Shown here in pieces: positions 12,501 through 22,952 of a DNA stretch of 64,000 nucleotides. The stretch spans positions 558,001 through 622,000 of the forward strand of contig JBANDB010000015.1 of the NCBI GenBank assembly GCA_037576215.1, in the 5' to 3' direction. The first letter of the stretch is position 1; each line of letters starts with the position of its first letter. The stretch comes from Armillaria gallica (Eukaryota > Basidiomycota > Agaricomycetes > Agaricales > Physalacriaceae). The translations under genes and the position numbers were made by a program. The notes beneath the pieces were generated by a model. The model did not search any database. It was not told the origin of the DNA and saw only the letters and a program-made list of their open reading frames with translations.

Positions 12501-13307
12501 TACGGAGACAGTACGTTTGTCAGGTTTACGACCCCAAATGTCCTCGCCCGAAGCAAGGGGATTTAGATACTCATTTACGCCCGAAGCGAAATACCCGTTA
12601 TCTGCACAACGGACGCCCTCACCCGAGGCAAAGGGACTTGAATCGACGTCTACGCCCGAAGCGGAAACGTCATAATCATATATCATATCTCCTGGCGTGT
12701 TGCCGAGGGAAGGAACTCTCCCCGAAGATACAGAGTCAAACAAATGTGGGGTAGACGTGCAGTCACCCCTATCACACCGAGGCACAAAGAGCTCGTCCGA
12801 TGGGTAATCTTGATCTGAAGAAAGATAAGAACGGATGCACTAATCACAGTAAAGGTACCTACCAAGGAGATCGAAAAAATCTACGTGAGGATGAGAATTA
12901 CAGACACTGGGATAGATGTCTTCATCATGAGTGTCGTCTATACTCATAGCACTATCTTCTGGTTCTTGCACTAACAAAGGGAGGACGTCAGAACACAAAA
13001 ACAACGAATTCGCATGGACAAACGTACCAACTTGTGAGAGTGACTTCCCAGTTAGCTCACGGTAGAAAGCCAGAGCATCCCGGCCTAAACAAACATGGAA
13101 ACCATCCAAATTTGCAGGTGTAAAGCGCATAACAAAGGCAACAGAACCCTCTTTACCAACACATTGGAGGAGGAAATTATGTTCAACATCCGCACGCCTG
13201 CCAAACTGGCGCAACCAGGTACGAGAAACAAAAGAAAATTCCTGGTCACCCAAGGAAGCATGTATGGGCGTGCCTTCCAAAGAAACAGAGGTAAAAGGTA
13301 ACGTCAT
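9525..13307 (-). CDS. Helitron Rep-helicase, N-terminal half (Helitron-like N / HUH domain)
   Basis: Exons complement(9525-12814, 12863-13307), with a 48-nt intron (GTAGGT..TTCAG) that joins FFDLL to DQDYPSDELF in frame; ATG at 13307. It contains CxxC-type clusters (CALCSGRHW; CKACSRD), the conserved NPALFPLMYPTLFPYG block, the Rep motif FYITINPADIYNP and the HUH motif GRGTLHCHMMIWVD. The ORF stops right after WVD at TGA 9525-9527, but the same frame continues with the rest of the protein. GGA to TGA would explain the stop (WVDG-SLNP is the usual run). SAP-like segments such as AEDYQRALLAHVLLGQC lie upstream. Removing the stop would give one protein of about 2,605 aa. Confidence 0.9.
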
Positions 13308-13389
13308 GGGGAAAAGTGAAGGAATGAATGCGAAGGATGAGAAACATATAAAAGGAGTTTACATTGAACATGTGACTACAACAGGCATT

Positions 13390-14393
13390 CTAAGACAACC
13401 ACCGAACGTTACGGCTCCTGACGCGATCGGAAAAAGCAAATTCGTGTAAACAATCCAAGCATCCCACCGGTATCTTCGAAACCGGCAGGCGAAGACCATC
13501 AGCACACAGCCCACCAAAAACGTGGTCTGAAAGTGCTTCCTTTATATCGTCCATTGTCGAACTAACGGTACTTGAAGTCATTCCATGAGCGCACATCATT
13601 CATACTAAGTCATCCCGTCGGAGCGTTTCAAACGTGGCGTCGAACATCGCCGCCATATACGTGACATCCCCTTTAAATGGGAGGTAACGAGCGATTTTCA
13701 ACCGGTTAGACAGCGCAAGTGACGTGCGGTCTCGTTTATCGTAAGAGGTAGCGGACAATGTGAGGAAATGCCAAAAGGGCTTGAGGGCAGGAGGTGGCAT
13801 AGTCGCGAGAGCTCCACTATAGTGCAGAGCAGACAGGAAAAAAACAGGCAGACGAACGCTGCCTTTGTGACAAGCCTGAACGTACGAGCGACAGAATGGA
13901 CCGTTATTTGACGCACACATCCCAGCTAAGAAATGCTCTACGAGCAGATTTCGGAACACATGCTCCTGCCTACAAGACGTCTTATGTAGAAGACCGTGTC
14001 CTGCGAGCTCGTACACGATTGTCGAATAAGGCAGGTTATAGAAGAAATGCGATGACTCTGGTTGGAAGAATAAGAGAGACACTGTACGAAGGCAATCGAA
14101 TTCGCTGGGCACGGCACCTGATATCATATAAAAAGATAAGCAAGATTGAAACACGAGTAGTACTTACCATCGACCCGTTCCAAAAGCGACATCAACCAGT
14201 CGAGGCCCAAGCAAACATCAAATGGAATAGTCTCATCATTATGCAGCACGATACGTGTACGAAAGGAAGCCCGTGAAGTTACAAGCAACACAGTAGATGG
14301 ACCTGAACATGTTTTGGAGACGGATTGTGCACGTTCGAGACAGATGGAAAGGGTGAATGCGACTCCATCCACAGTGCAGGTCATCGGAATCAT
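13390..14393 (-). CDS. Helitron upstream accessory ORF (interrupted by TGA)
   Basis: Exons complement(13600-14117, 14168-14393), 50-nt intron (GTAAGT..TATCAG), ATG 14393 in an ACCATG context: 247 aa to a TGA at 13600-13602. The same frame continues at once with 69 more codons (13390-13599) that include MDDIKEALSDHVFGGLC, similar to a SAP-like segment in the main ORF, so the TGA may be a nonsense mutation. PFDVCLGLDWL here and FHVCLGRDAL at the front of the main ORF look like related modules. I could not join this ORF to the main one by a convincing intron, so it may be a separate protein. More exons may lie upstream, around 14490-14900. Confidence 0.55.
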
Positions 14394-15034
14394 GGTGGTA
14401 CGAATATGAAAGAGGTCGTTGATGCGAGAAGAACGTGCAAGATGTCGTTGCTAGGAAAACAATGACGTAGAGTGACTGCAATATATGTGTCAGAATACAA
14501 AGAAACGAGAGCGATTCATATAGGCACGGGTTACCAGCAATGAGTCCAAAACGAACAGGTGACTCAGGAGACAGTGGAACTGAATTAGATTCTGAGAATC
14601 TACCGCAAAAAGTGGTGCCATTAGTGTTCTGCAGAGACCCACTACCAAGGTAGCGGGAATAATGCAACACTCTGCAACAGCCAAGCATAGCCAAAGTGAC
14701 CTCGGCGTGGAAAGTCGAAACCGGCTTGATATGAATCGCTGTTTCTCAACATCAAAAGGCCGTTTTGAATATGCTCTAATATGATGACCGGAAGTCAACC
14801 CGAAGTTGCCGGCCGGGTTGCCGTGACTCATCATAACATGCGAAAAGGGATTGAAAGGGGATATAAAGCATATTGGATGCTTTAACACCCTCACAGTATA
14901 TCCTATTAATATCAAACTATCACTTTATGCCTCAACAGGGCCTCTCAGAGTGCTATATAAGGTAAGTCGGTATCATGTTTAAGGTCAGGACCCCTCCCCC
15001 CCTACCCTCTTTGCCGGAATTTAGCCGCGCCTCC
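14394..15034. other. Helitron 5' flank / promoter region
   Basis: No certain gene. On minus, partial reading frames at about 14490-14900 could be further upstream exons. Around 14950-14990 a run (TATATAAGGTAAGTCGG on plus) followed by a C-rich stretch could hold the 5' Helitron terminus or its promoter, but the flanking base does not fit A|TC, so no end is called. Confidence 0.3.
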
Positions 15035-16960
15035 CCCTTGGAGGTGGCGGCGGCGGATCAGTCCTTTTCAAGGTCCGCCGCGACTCTGTCACCCACCACC
15101 ATCATCTTATTACTCTCAACCCCGCCGGCTCACCGATGAACTTCTTGTTGCTCAGAGCTCGGTGCAGCCATCAATTATTGAGAAGGAAGACTGACGATAT
15201 GGATCTCTCTGGACGGGTGCGCCAGCCTAAGCACCGAGCTCTCCCGATACTCATACTGAATGAAATATTCTGCAGGTCTCCTGCCCAATCAAGCTTCTCG
15301 GACATTTTGGAACAACTTTGGCGCTCGAAGGGGGTGTACAGTGCGGTGGAACCACGATGTCGGACAGCGAATCTGCTCAAGCCCGGTTTTACGTGCATAT
15401 AGCAAGATATCGACAATGCCAGAGCACGCATTTTCATGGACGGCAGCAAATATATGATCACCTCGTCCCTCAGGGACCGTTATCTACCATTTAGATGCGC
15501 ATATAACCAGGTTACCACCTTTCGAGCATCGTACATCCTGTCCAGCCCGCCGTCGCATGCACACAGTCACGTCTCGAAGATTGTTTTGTTCAGTGTTGCA
15601 AGTACAAATGTAACTCGCTTGCTTTATGGTCCGTGCGTATTCTTCCCCCCCTTTTTTGATGTCTTTATTGATCGTATTACAGGTGGTGCCATCACTGTAT
15701 ACCTGTGCGTCCTGTGTATTTCCATATTCTTCCGCCCGCCCATAAAACCTTCAACAGTTGGTACAACATTTGTGACGGTGCCGCTTACGCCTACTATGGA
15801 TGGATGTTATGCGACAGCAGAGGAGACGCCTGCTTACCAAGGGTACACGTCTGTGCTGCGATGCCGTTTTTGAGATATTCGTTAATCTCTTTTTTGTAGC
15901 TGTCTGTAATGGTATCACCGCCCGACTCCGACTGGTCTATGTCCCTTGCCGACATACAGAACGAAAATTCCAAGGACCTCATGGGATCTAGTCATTGGCC
16001 TTTATTACGCCGATTCGTGCAGACTCACTGTGTCAATCATTTAAAACACCACTTGAACCGCATGAATGTGTTCAAGTCGTATATTTATGCAGTGACCAGA
16101 GTATGGTTATCATCAATCTCGCCAATTTCAGCATCGTCGTTACGTTTGCCGACCAGGCTGAACGTGAACTAGGACGACTGAATATCCTCGTACGGAACAC
16201 TAGCATGGCGACGCGGGAGTACGAGCAAGTTGAGGGTTGGAGGAGAATGTACGTGGCATTTTCTATCAACTGACGAGGACTAAATATCTTCTTAGCTTGC
16301 ATGCGAATAACCTTGTTCCCGGTTTACTAGCCATCGGTATGATCCCAAAGATGCTCGAGACAGCTCGCAAGCACTCAGCCGTCCCGAGATTGGTGATCGT
16401 TGCGAACGACATGCACTATTGGACGACGATTGAAAAGGACGTTATCGCTGAACCAAGCATCATCGGGAAGTTGTGACACAAAAACTATTGTACAAAAGAG
16501 TGCGTTCGATCTCTTTCTATATTGCAACATCCGTGTTGACCCATTTATAGGGTTATGAACCACCAATACTTTGACTCCAAACGTTCGTAACACTGTAATT
16601 GATCTCGATACCGACTAAACCTCACATTGTTGTAGTGCTCGCCGTTGTCTTTGCCCGATCCCTGCAACTTCACATCCCATCTTCGCCAGCAATCACCGTG
16701 GACTTAATCAACCCTGGGTTCTGTCACTCGGACCTTTGAATCAGTACCCCGCTGAAGCTGCGTTGGGAGGAAGAAGAACTCTGATTCACGACCGAAGAAG
16801 GGTGCCGTTTACGGTGCCGCCGGCTCCCTGGATGACGAGAAGCTTCCCGGCAAGTATATCCAGATGTCTGAGATCGTGGAGGAGAGTGATTTCATGATCA
16901 GTGAGGATGGAAAGATCGTGCAAGATAACGTCTGGGTGAGTAATTTTGCCTTTCAGATGA
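15035..16960 (+). pseudogene. Short-chain dehydrogenase (retinol-dehydrogenase-like) pseudogene, copy A
   Basis: Spread over several frames are recognisable SDR pieces in the right order: NFSIVVTFADQAERELGRL then LNILVRNT...YEQVEGW (about 16115-16260), IPKMLETARKHSAVPRL then VIVANDMHYWTTIEKDVI (about 16335-16470), INPGFCHSDL (about 16700), and a C-terminal YGAAGSLDDEKLPGKYI (about 16815-16860) with SEIVEESDF after it. The family is NAD(P)-dependent SDR; the second block carries the region before the catalytic YxxxK, which is not preserved. The usual N-terminal GxxxGxG nucleotide motif was not found. Stops and frameshifts separate the blocks. Copy B at 55575-57300 aligns with it, including the upstream region at about 15035-15230. 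Confidence 0.8.
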
Positions 16961-18377
16961 CGGCATGGATTATTGATTTCTTCGGATTAAGATTTAAACA
17001 TGCGCAATATTCTGCTTCTCGACTCAGTGCTATTCGGCATAATCTCCGCAAGCCCTGCCTATCGCGACGAATCGTATTAATACATGTCATAACAGTACTT
17101 TCGTTCGTCTTACGTCACACAAATATTGCCGTTACGCTCTAAAAATCGCCGCTCATGACTGCCTCGGCATCAATATCTCTCTGTCGATAACATTTTGCAA
17201 AAGTACTTCTGATCTCCTTCAACGTTCAACGTATTTTCAAGGCCCTGACGTTATATCTTTCTGAACCCGTTGGCGCATGGCCTACTCAATATTTCCTTTG
17301 TGTATGGCGACTACACATTGTTACCTGCTTGGTTACCCTCATCTCTTCCCTTTACCATCAACGACCGTCGATAGCTACACCTTCGATTCGGGCTGACACA
17401 TTCTTGTCAGCCCGACGACTTTATCTGGTCTGACTCCGTGCCATTCAGAAGACCTCTTCGGCCCAAAATTTGTGCCCGGTGTCGTCCCTAATGAAGCTGT
17501 TACAATGATCAGTGCAATTACGTACAACACAGCCCTCCAAATAACGGACCTGCGCTCCGGGATCTTCCCCACTTCAATCTCTACGATGATGCCAATGGCA
17601 AGCTTCGGTATTATTGCTCGTGACGTCGGCTTAGCATCATCGATCACCCCATCCATGAGCCGTCGTTGTATAACCAACGTTCAACCTAAGCAATGCATAT
17701 CTGCTATTGAACAGTCGTGACTTGGAGAATTTTAGTTGGAGTTTTGTTCCTGCTGGGATTGCGCAGGAGTACGGCCCGCAGAATTGGAGTGTTTTGGTCA
17801 TCGCATAATAACCCAAGTATCTCGCGAAAGCTACAACATGCAGATGCGCTGCTAGGCGAGGAGGAGGAGAGAAGTCCAGCTAGCCACGCGTTGAGGCCCG
17901 GAGACAAAGCTCTGGGGTGACGCCGTTCATTAGCCATGATGTTGATGGCGCACATTCGCCTGTGACCGCCTTCCCGTTCTCCAGAACGGCAGTTAGATGT
18001 GATTTTCCGCCTTTGACGATTACAGTTCTGTATCATGTCGTCCTTGTAGAAGATGACGGATTCCGGTAAACCTATTCCGGACGTCAAATCTAAAGAATTT
18101 TCGACGAGAACACTGTTTCACCTTGGTCGTCTTGGTGCGCTAACAGCATGCCGGGGGTACTTCCCCAACCACATTCCACTGCAAATTTTCAACTGATAAA
18201 TGGATTATCAATTAGATACATCGTAATTGTAAGCGTAATGTCTCTATTTGATCACAAAGTGTTACGTCTAATCGACGTACTTAGATTCTGTTGCCTTGAC
18301 TACAAAGTCCTCAATGTTTGTTCCAAGACCTGTGGTGTCCTCTGGTCTCCGTCTTGCATCGCCTGAGAGTAATACGG
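16961..18377. other. No supported gene
   Basis: Only short, unrelated open frames on both strands. Nothing matched a family I know. The first few hundred bases may be remaining 3' sequence of the SDR copy. Confidence 0.4.
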
Positions 18378-19903
18378 TCACTGGTCCTGATACCAGATCC
18401 GTGCATTCTTGTGTTTCCCGGCAACCACTGGCGTCTGACCATGCATCGCAGGCAACGCAAATAGAAGATCAATGTACGTTGATCTCTCATTGAAGGTGCC
18501 AGACGTGAGGACACGTATCAGCGATTCCGTGAAAACGCTTTGAACCCCGTCCTCCTTCCTTGTCTCCGTTACGGCTTGATTCTCATGACACGCCGCCAAC
18601 ACAACGTGAGAGGACATATCCGGGCTCCATTTCTCTGAACACACAGACTGGTAGCTGGGAAATTGTCTTGAATTCTCATCTGCGACGTCGAACATCTGTT
18701 TCGGTGATCCGTTTGATAGTGGAGGGAGGGTACGGACCCCTTGCTCCGGAGCCCCAGTGTCGGTTCCAGCATGAGAGCAGTCCAATAAGAAGGTAATATG
18801 ATGACCTTTCGCATGGGAGATGTTTTGGAAAATCGTGTTGATTTCTCGATCGCTGATGTCTGGGACATGTGAGCCATTTCCCTCTGTGCGGTCGATGGGG
18901 CAGAGAGCTTCAATGCTGTCATTCGCATTGGAGCAATATCCCGCAGTAGAGTATCCTGATCCGTGTCCAGAGAAATAGATGATGATGTTATCCCCCTTCT
19001 GAATTTCAGCATTGTTCATCAGACCAACGAGGGTCTGGATGATATTGACGCGTGTAGGAATGTGGTAGTTGTCCGATGATGTGTGTTCCTTGGAACCCAA
19101 CAGGCGCTGGATTCTGTGTTTTGGCACGCATAGATCTTCGGTGAGATATCTTTCCATCATTAATGCATCTCTAACGCAACCGCGTAGAGGATTGCATTCA
19201 TAGGCATTGATTCCAATAAGAACTGCCCAGAATCGGGAGGTGTCAACGTGATGTGCGCCTGCGGACTTAACCATGGGAGATCAGTTTCGGTATCGATCAT
19301 TCAACATGAAGAAGCACCTGTTCGAAATTAAATGAGCGAGGCAGCTGGAAGGATGATACACGGACGCGTAGCCGGTACAGCGTGTGAAGGTCTTGCAGCG
19401 CTGATATGGTATTTTCATCTTTATAGGAGAAGGCCCTGGCTTTCGTCTCGTCGAAAACTTCCACAGAGTCAATATCTCCGGTCATCCCATACTCATTTGC
19501 CAACTGTGCCTCGAGCCCTTCAAGCAAGAGAATTTCTCTTCCAAGTTCTTCGATATCCTCTGGAGAAGTTAGCTAGATGAACATTTAAGAACAGTCGAAC
19601 GACAGAGATAAAGAAATAGTACGTACAGAAGTTCTGCATTCGCTTGACGAATACGACGTTTCTATCTGGTGGTGTTGATGACTCTGCAGAATAGTTTAGT
19701 GCTGTACATAGGAACGACAGAACACCGATAAAGGAACATACGGGGTAAAGGATTCCACTGAATGCATTCTTGAAAGCGGAACAGAGTGCTTTTAGCAGAG
19801 CCAAAGGCTGCAGAGTCGGTGAATGTCCCGGGATGGCTGGGCTTGCTTTACCATGAAGTGTTTCAACCGATGGAGCCGCGGTCCTAGTGCTAGTGGGGAT
19901 CAT
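18378..19903 (-). CDS. C14 caspase-like protein, pseudo-catalytic (DCSH), copy 1
   Basis: Exons complement(18378-19265, 19266-19317 intron, 19318-19572, 19627-19683, 19742-19903); introns 52, 54 and 58 nt, all phase 0; 453 aa. ATG 19903 aligns with the start of the paralogue at 51736; ATG 19918 is five codons upstream. Order: short amphipathic/hydrophobic N-terminus (LQPLALLKALCSAF), a coiled module EGLEAQLANEYGM...DSVEVFDETKARAF, then the C14 domain from FWAVLIGINAYECNPLRGC. The His motif YFSGHGSG is present. Where other members have DCCH, this has DCSH (Ser codon 18774-18776), so the catalytic Cys next to His is lost. PDISDREIN and ALCPIDR are conserved. A decoy, regulator or scaffold role is inference. 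Confidence 0.85.
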
Positions 19904-19919
19904 GCTCCAGTTACTCATT

Positions 19920-20818
19920 CTATGGAGTTATGAATCTTCTTTGAGTATTTGCGTAGTGCAAATGGTTGCCTATGAGATGTAGAGTAGAGGCTGAGTAGTC
20001 TTTGGTCTATTGTGCGTTTTCAATACTTATACACTGCACAGCCCGTAAGCAGCACCATCTAAGCTCCGAACAGTGCCCAGCGCCATAAAGTGCTGAAGCC
20101 ATTACGTTGACCCGCTGCGAAGGTCGTTCCTCGAAGCTGTAGTATCATGAGACCTGAAATGCTTTGATTCGCCAAGTGTCGTCGGAGCTTCGTTTCTAAA
20201 CACAGCTTGCAAGTTGTAGTCACCTGTTGATGGTGTCGCAATCGGACCGTAAGAAGCTGGGCAGCGCTAGGCATAATTAGGTGCTAGCTGTGGCTCTCTA
20301 CATCCATAGACGCATGCATACCTCGACTATCCTATTGTCGATAGATGCTGGGTTCTGAATGCTATCCAGGACCTATTCCAACTGTACTGGAGTTCCTGTC
20401 CGCATAGGTCGGGCGTAGGAATAGACCGTATGGCATAAGGAAGGCAACTATTTTTGCAAATCATTCGAAGCTGCGCAGCGGCCCGAGTGGTACCCGGGTG
20501 GCTGAAGCACTTCAAGCAGGATGATGTCACAGCCGCTTAAGTCTTCCTGTATACAGTATGCGATGTCGAGGTACATTTCCCGCAGTCTTCCATTATGACT
20601 TCCTCTGATCTTCAGCTTCAGACCTCAGAGGCCGAGCCACAGTTTGACATTTGGGGCGCGAAAGCAATACTGTGTCCCGTGCTTATATACAGGATGAAAC
20701 TAATTCGATCACCCGATACTATGGACTGTCAATATTCCCTCCATGATTTCTGTTGTCCAAAGGAAGCTTTTTAAGAGAACTCGAATTATTCTTATTGACG
20801 GCCATACCACTAGTTTTA
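19920..20818. other. No supported gene
   Basis: Upstream region of the minus-strand C14 gene ending at 19903 and downstream of the truncated C14 remnant. Short open frames only; I see no repeat or RNA gene. Confidence 0.4.
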
Positions 20819-21353
20819 TCAACCCTGATCCCAAAGCCTAGAATTCTTGCGTTTCCCAGCGACGACTGGCGTTTGGAAAGTAAACCGAGGCAGAGTATCA
20901 ACAAGATCCAAATATTTCGATCCTTCTCCCAATGTACCAGACTTGAGAAGTCCAATAAGCGATTCAGTGAAGATCACATTGAATCCCACCGTACCGTCCT
21001 CCCTCGTAACCCGTCTCACCTTTGCAAATTCGTATTCTCTACACGCAGCCAGAACTACGTGAGATTCCATATCAGGGCACCAGTCTTCCGCCAATACAGA
21101 TCGATACCCTGGAAAATCTCTCATTGTTCTGTCTGCGGATACAAGCATCTCTTCCAGGGAAGCTTGTGCGAGGGGGGGCGCTCGACGTGCTCCCTGTTCG
21201 TCGATACCTCGAGTAATGCTGCCAGCATGACAGCAGTCTAGAATGACCGTTATTAGATGACCTTTGGAACGAGAGATTTGGGAGAGGATAGAGTTGAAGG
21301 TGACACCATTTTCATCCGGCATATCACGGTCCATTGGACACAGCGGGGCCAGG
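20819..21353 (-). pseudogene. 5'-truncated C14 caspase-like gene
   Basis: An intact C-terminal half of a C14 domain: LCPMDRDMP, NSILSQISRSKGHLITVILD, CCHAGS (catalytic CCH kept), the SHVVLAACRE block and the tail TPVVAGKRKNSRLW with stop at 20819. The N-terminal half with the SGHG histidine is missing. The homology ends at 21353, exactly where the inverted terminal repeat of a 2-kb element begins (21354), so truncation probably came with that insertion or a later rearrangement. I did not find the missing half beyond the far end of the element (23358 on). Confidence 0.85.
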
Positions 21354-21667
21354 AGAATTTTGCGAGCGATCCTTGCGAGCTTGCGTTCATTTGCGTTTTA
21401 CTTGCGATCACTTATGATCTCATCAATGCGTGTTATTACTTATGAATGCGAGCTAAATTTACTGACAAGACTACCTCAAAACTTCCTTGATCCTTACAAG
21501 GCTTAAACACTGTTCCGGATAGATAATAACATCAAGTAAACAGTTTAAGACTTGCTAGACAGTAAATTACATACGCGCGAGGTCCCCAAGGATGGTCCAG
21601 TGGTCTGTTGACAGCATACTACCATCACAATATTAGTGAAAGTCTGAACGCAAGCTTTATAACATGG

Positions 21668-21782
21668 CTCGCAAGCGTTCTAAGATAACTCGCAAGCGTT
21701 CTAGCATTGCTCGTTAGCGTTCTATCAAGTCTCGCTAGCGTTCTAGTATTGCTCGCAAGCGTTACAGCCTTGCTCGCAAGTG
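21668..21782. repeat. 21-bp tandem array, CTCGCAAGCGTTCTA units
   Basis: Units start at 21668, 21689, 21710, 21731, 21752 and 21773, an exact 21-bp period; the last is cut by the nested MITE. The core CTCGCAAGCG is conserved with few changes (CTCGTTAGCG, CTCGCTAGCG). It sits within the left part of the 2-kb element and shares its terminal motif. Confidence 0.9.
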
Positions 21783-22458
21783 CAAGGGGCTACCGGAACG
21801 TCGGCCCGGTACACCGGGCAGGTAGGTGGTAGGTCCAGAGTGATGTCGAAAAAAAATAAAAGTGAACCACCCAATTTTTGGTCGGAAAATGGCTCCAAAC
21901 TCGTCATAATTGTGTGCTTTATGGGTTTTCCACCTTATTACAGGGTCTATGACCACACACTGCCAATAATGTGGCACATCCGCCTTCAATTTCACACCAC
22001 AACGCCGACAGATGGGAGCGCTGACCTATTCTCCTGCAAGTGTGCCTCATATTCTTAGTTCTGAGGAACTTGAATGGATCAACAGCTGTTTTTGTGCAAT
22101 TGTACAAGTAAGCTTCTCACAAGTCCTCATATTGTATCTAAACCAGGCATAGAATGCTTGAGGTGAGCTGTAGAGGTGTGTTAATGGATAGATTATTCGA
22201 GTGAAACAATGAGTGTCATACAAGATGTATTGTAAGAGGCTGTCTTGACGCTCGTGAACTCGTAGGAAGCCAATTGAAATGTAGCCAGAGAGACAGAAGC
22301 AAGACGATGACACCACATCATCGAACGGCAACAGCCGAATTGCCCGAAATAGATATGTGATGTCATAAATGTCACGTGAAGGTAGGTAGGTCCAAGCTCC
22401 ATGCACGAAAAATATTAATCGACCCCATGTCATTTTTTTTCATTCCGGTAGCCCCTTG
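21783..22458. mobile_element. 676-bp hAT-like MITE with 8-bp target duplication
   Basis: Perfect 16-bp inverted ends CAAGGGGCTACCGGAA (21783-21798) and TTCCGGTAGCCCCTTG (22443-22458), flanked by the direct repeat CGCAAGTG (21775-21782 and 22459-22466). An 8-bp duplication with CA..TG ends fits hAT elements. There is no transposase, so it is non-autonomous. It inserted into the last unit of the 21-bp array. GGTAGG-rich runs near both ends are direct, not inverted. Confidence 0.9.
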
Positions 22459-22688
22459 CGCAAGTGTGACATGTTTGTCACATTTGCTTTATCCAAGCTT
22501 TACCTCCGGTTTACATCTAAATAACTGTATCATCGCTGGTTTCTTCACTTGTTGTGGTCTTCTCTCCATGATCTGTGTCTGTATTTTGCTGTGGTATTAC
22601 TAAATGCTAGCATATATACTTGAGTTCTCTGAACACGAGAACTTAGCAATTCTATAGGGCCTAAAAGCGTACTGATATGTTCTATCAT

Positions 22689-22952
22689 CTACGAGTGGCA
22701 ATTACCCTCCCTTAATCTGCGATGGCTACGCTTGGCTTCTGGAAGACATTCCTCACTAGGATCAGCAGTCCTTAAGTCACCTGGCTCTGCATCGATCTCA
22801 GACACAGCCTGACGCTTCAAGTTTCGCATACCATTTGACAGCATTGTAGGTCTCGGGTGTGTTCCTCTTTGCACTCGTTCCCTTCCCTCTTCCTTCTCCC
22901 TCTCTGCTCTATGCCATTGCTCGAGTTCTTCTTTATCAAAGTCCGGCCCTAC
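22689..22952 (-). CDS. Coding-like terminal exon of unknown gene (inside TIR element)
   Basis: An open frame of 87 codons from a TTCAG acceptor (22953-22957) to a stop at 22689: PDFDKEELEQWHRAEREKEE, then a basic and acidic tail ending in LREGNCHS. It is highly charged and helical. Upstream exons were not found. It may be a host gene fragment carried by the element or part of an element-encoded protein. No family recognised. Confidence 0.35.
   Translation of the reverse strand, partial: VGPDFDKEELEQWHRAEREKEEGRERVQRGTHPRPTMLSNGMRNLKRQAVSEIDAEPGDLRTADPSEECLPEAKRSHRRLREGNCHS

Larger units (their letters stand above)
5442..14393 (-). mobile_element. Helitron (rolling-circle transposon), near-complete coding part
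   Basis: The coding block has a Helitron-like Rep (HUH endonuclease) domain fused to a Pif1-type helicase, plus an upstream accessory ORF, all on minus. Coordinates cover the coding part only. I could not prove the ends: no TC/CTRR pair with flanking A and T was found. The 5' end probably lies between 14394 and about 15030, where the SDR-related sequence starts; the 3' end would lie close to 5350-5441, since the host gene at 4756-5349 ends there. The low level of damage (single nonsense codons, no frameshift in a 2,605-codon frame) suggests a young insertion. Confidence 0.9.

Noticed and set aside
11074..12754. Plus-strand ORFs opposite the Helitron
   Set aside because: They are shadow frames of the conserved Rep ORF on minus.
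13308..13389. Intron joining the Helitron accessory ORF to the main ORF
   Set aside because: No acceptor AG leaves an open frame into the main ORF; an in-frame TAA blocks it, so separate ORFs are the safer reading.
14940..15000. Helitron 5' terminus candidate (TCCTGACCTTAAACATG on minus)
   Set aside because: The flanking base is not A, and no matching CTRR end with hairpin was found at the other side.
19627..19742. Alternative frame PPDRNVVFVKRMQN for exon 2 of the paired C14 genes
   Set aside because: It is conserved in both copies, but the strong donors GTATGT/GTACGT and phase 0 on both sides fit the other frame; the alternative needs a poor GTTCCT donor.
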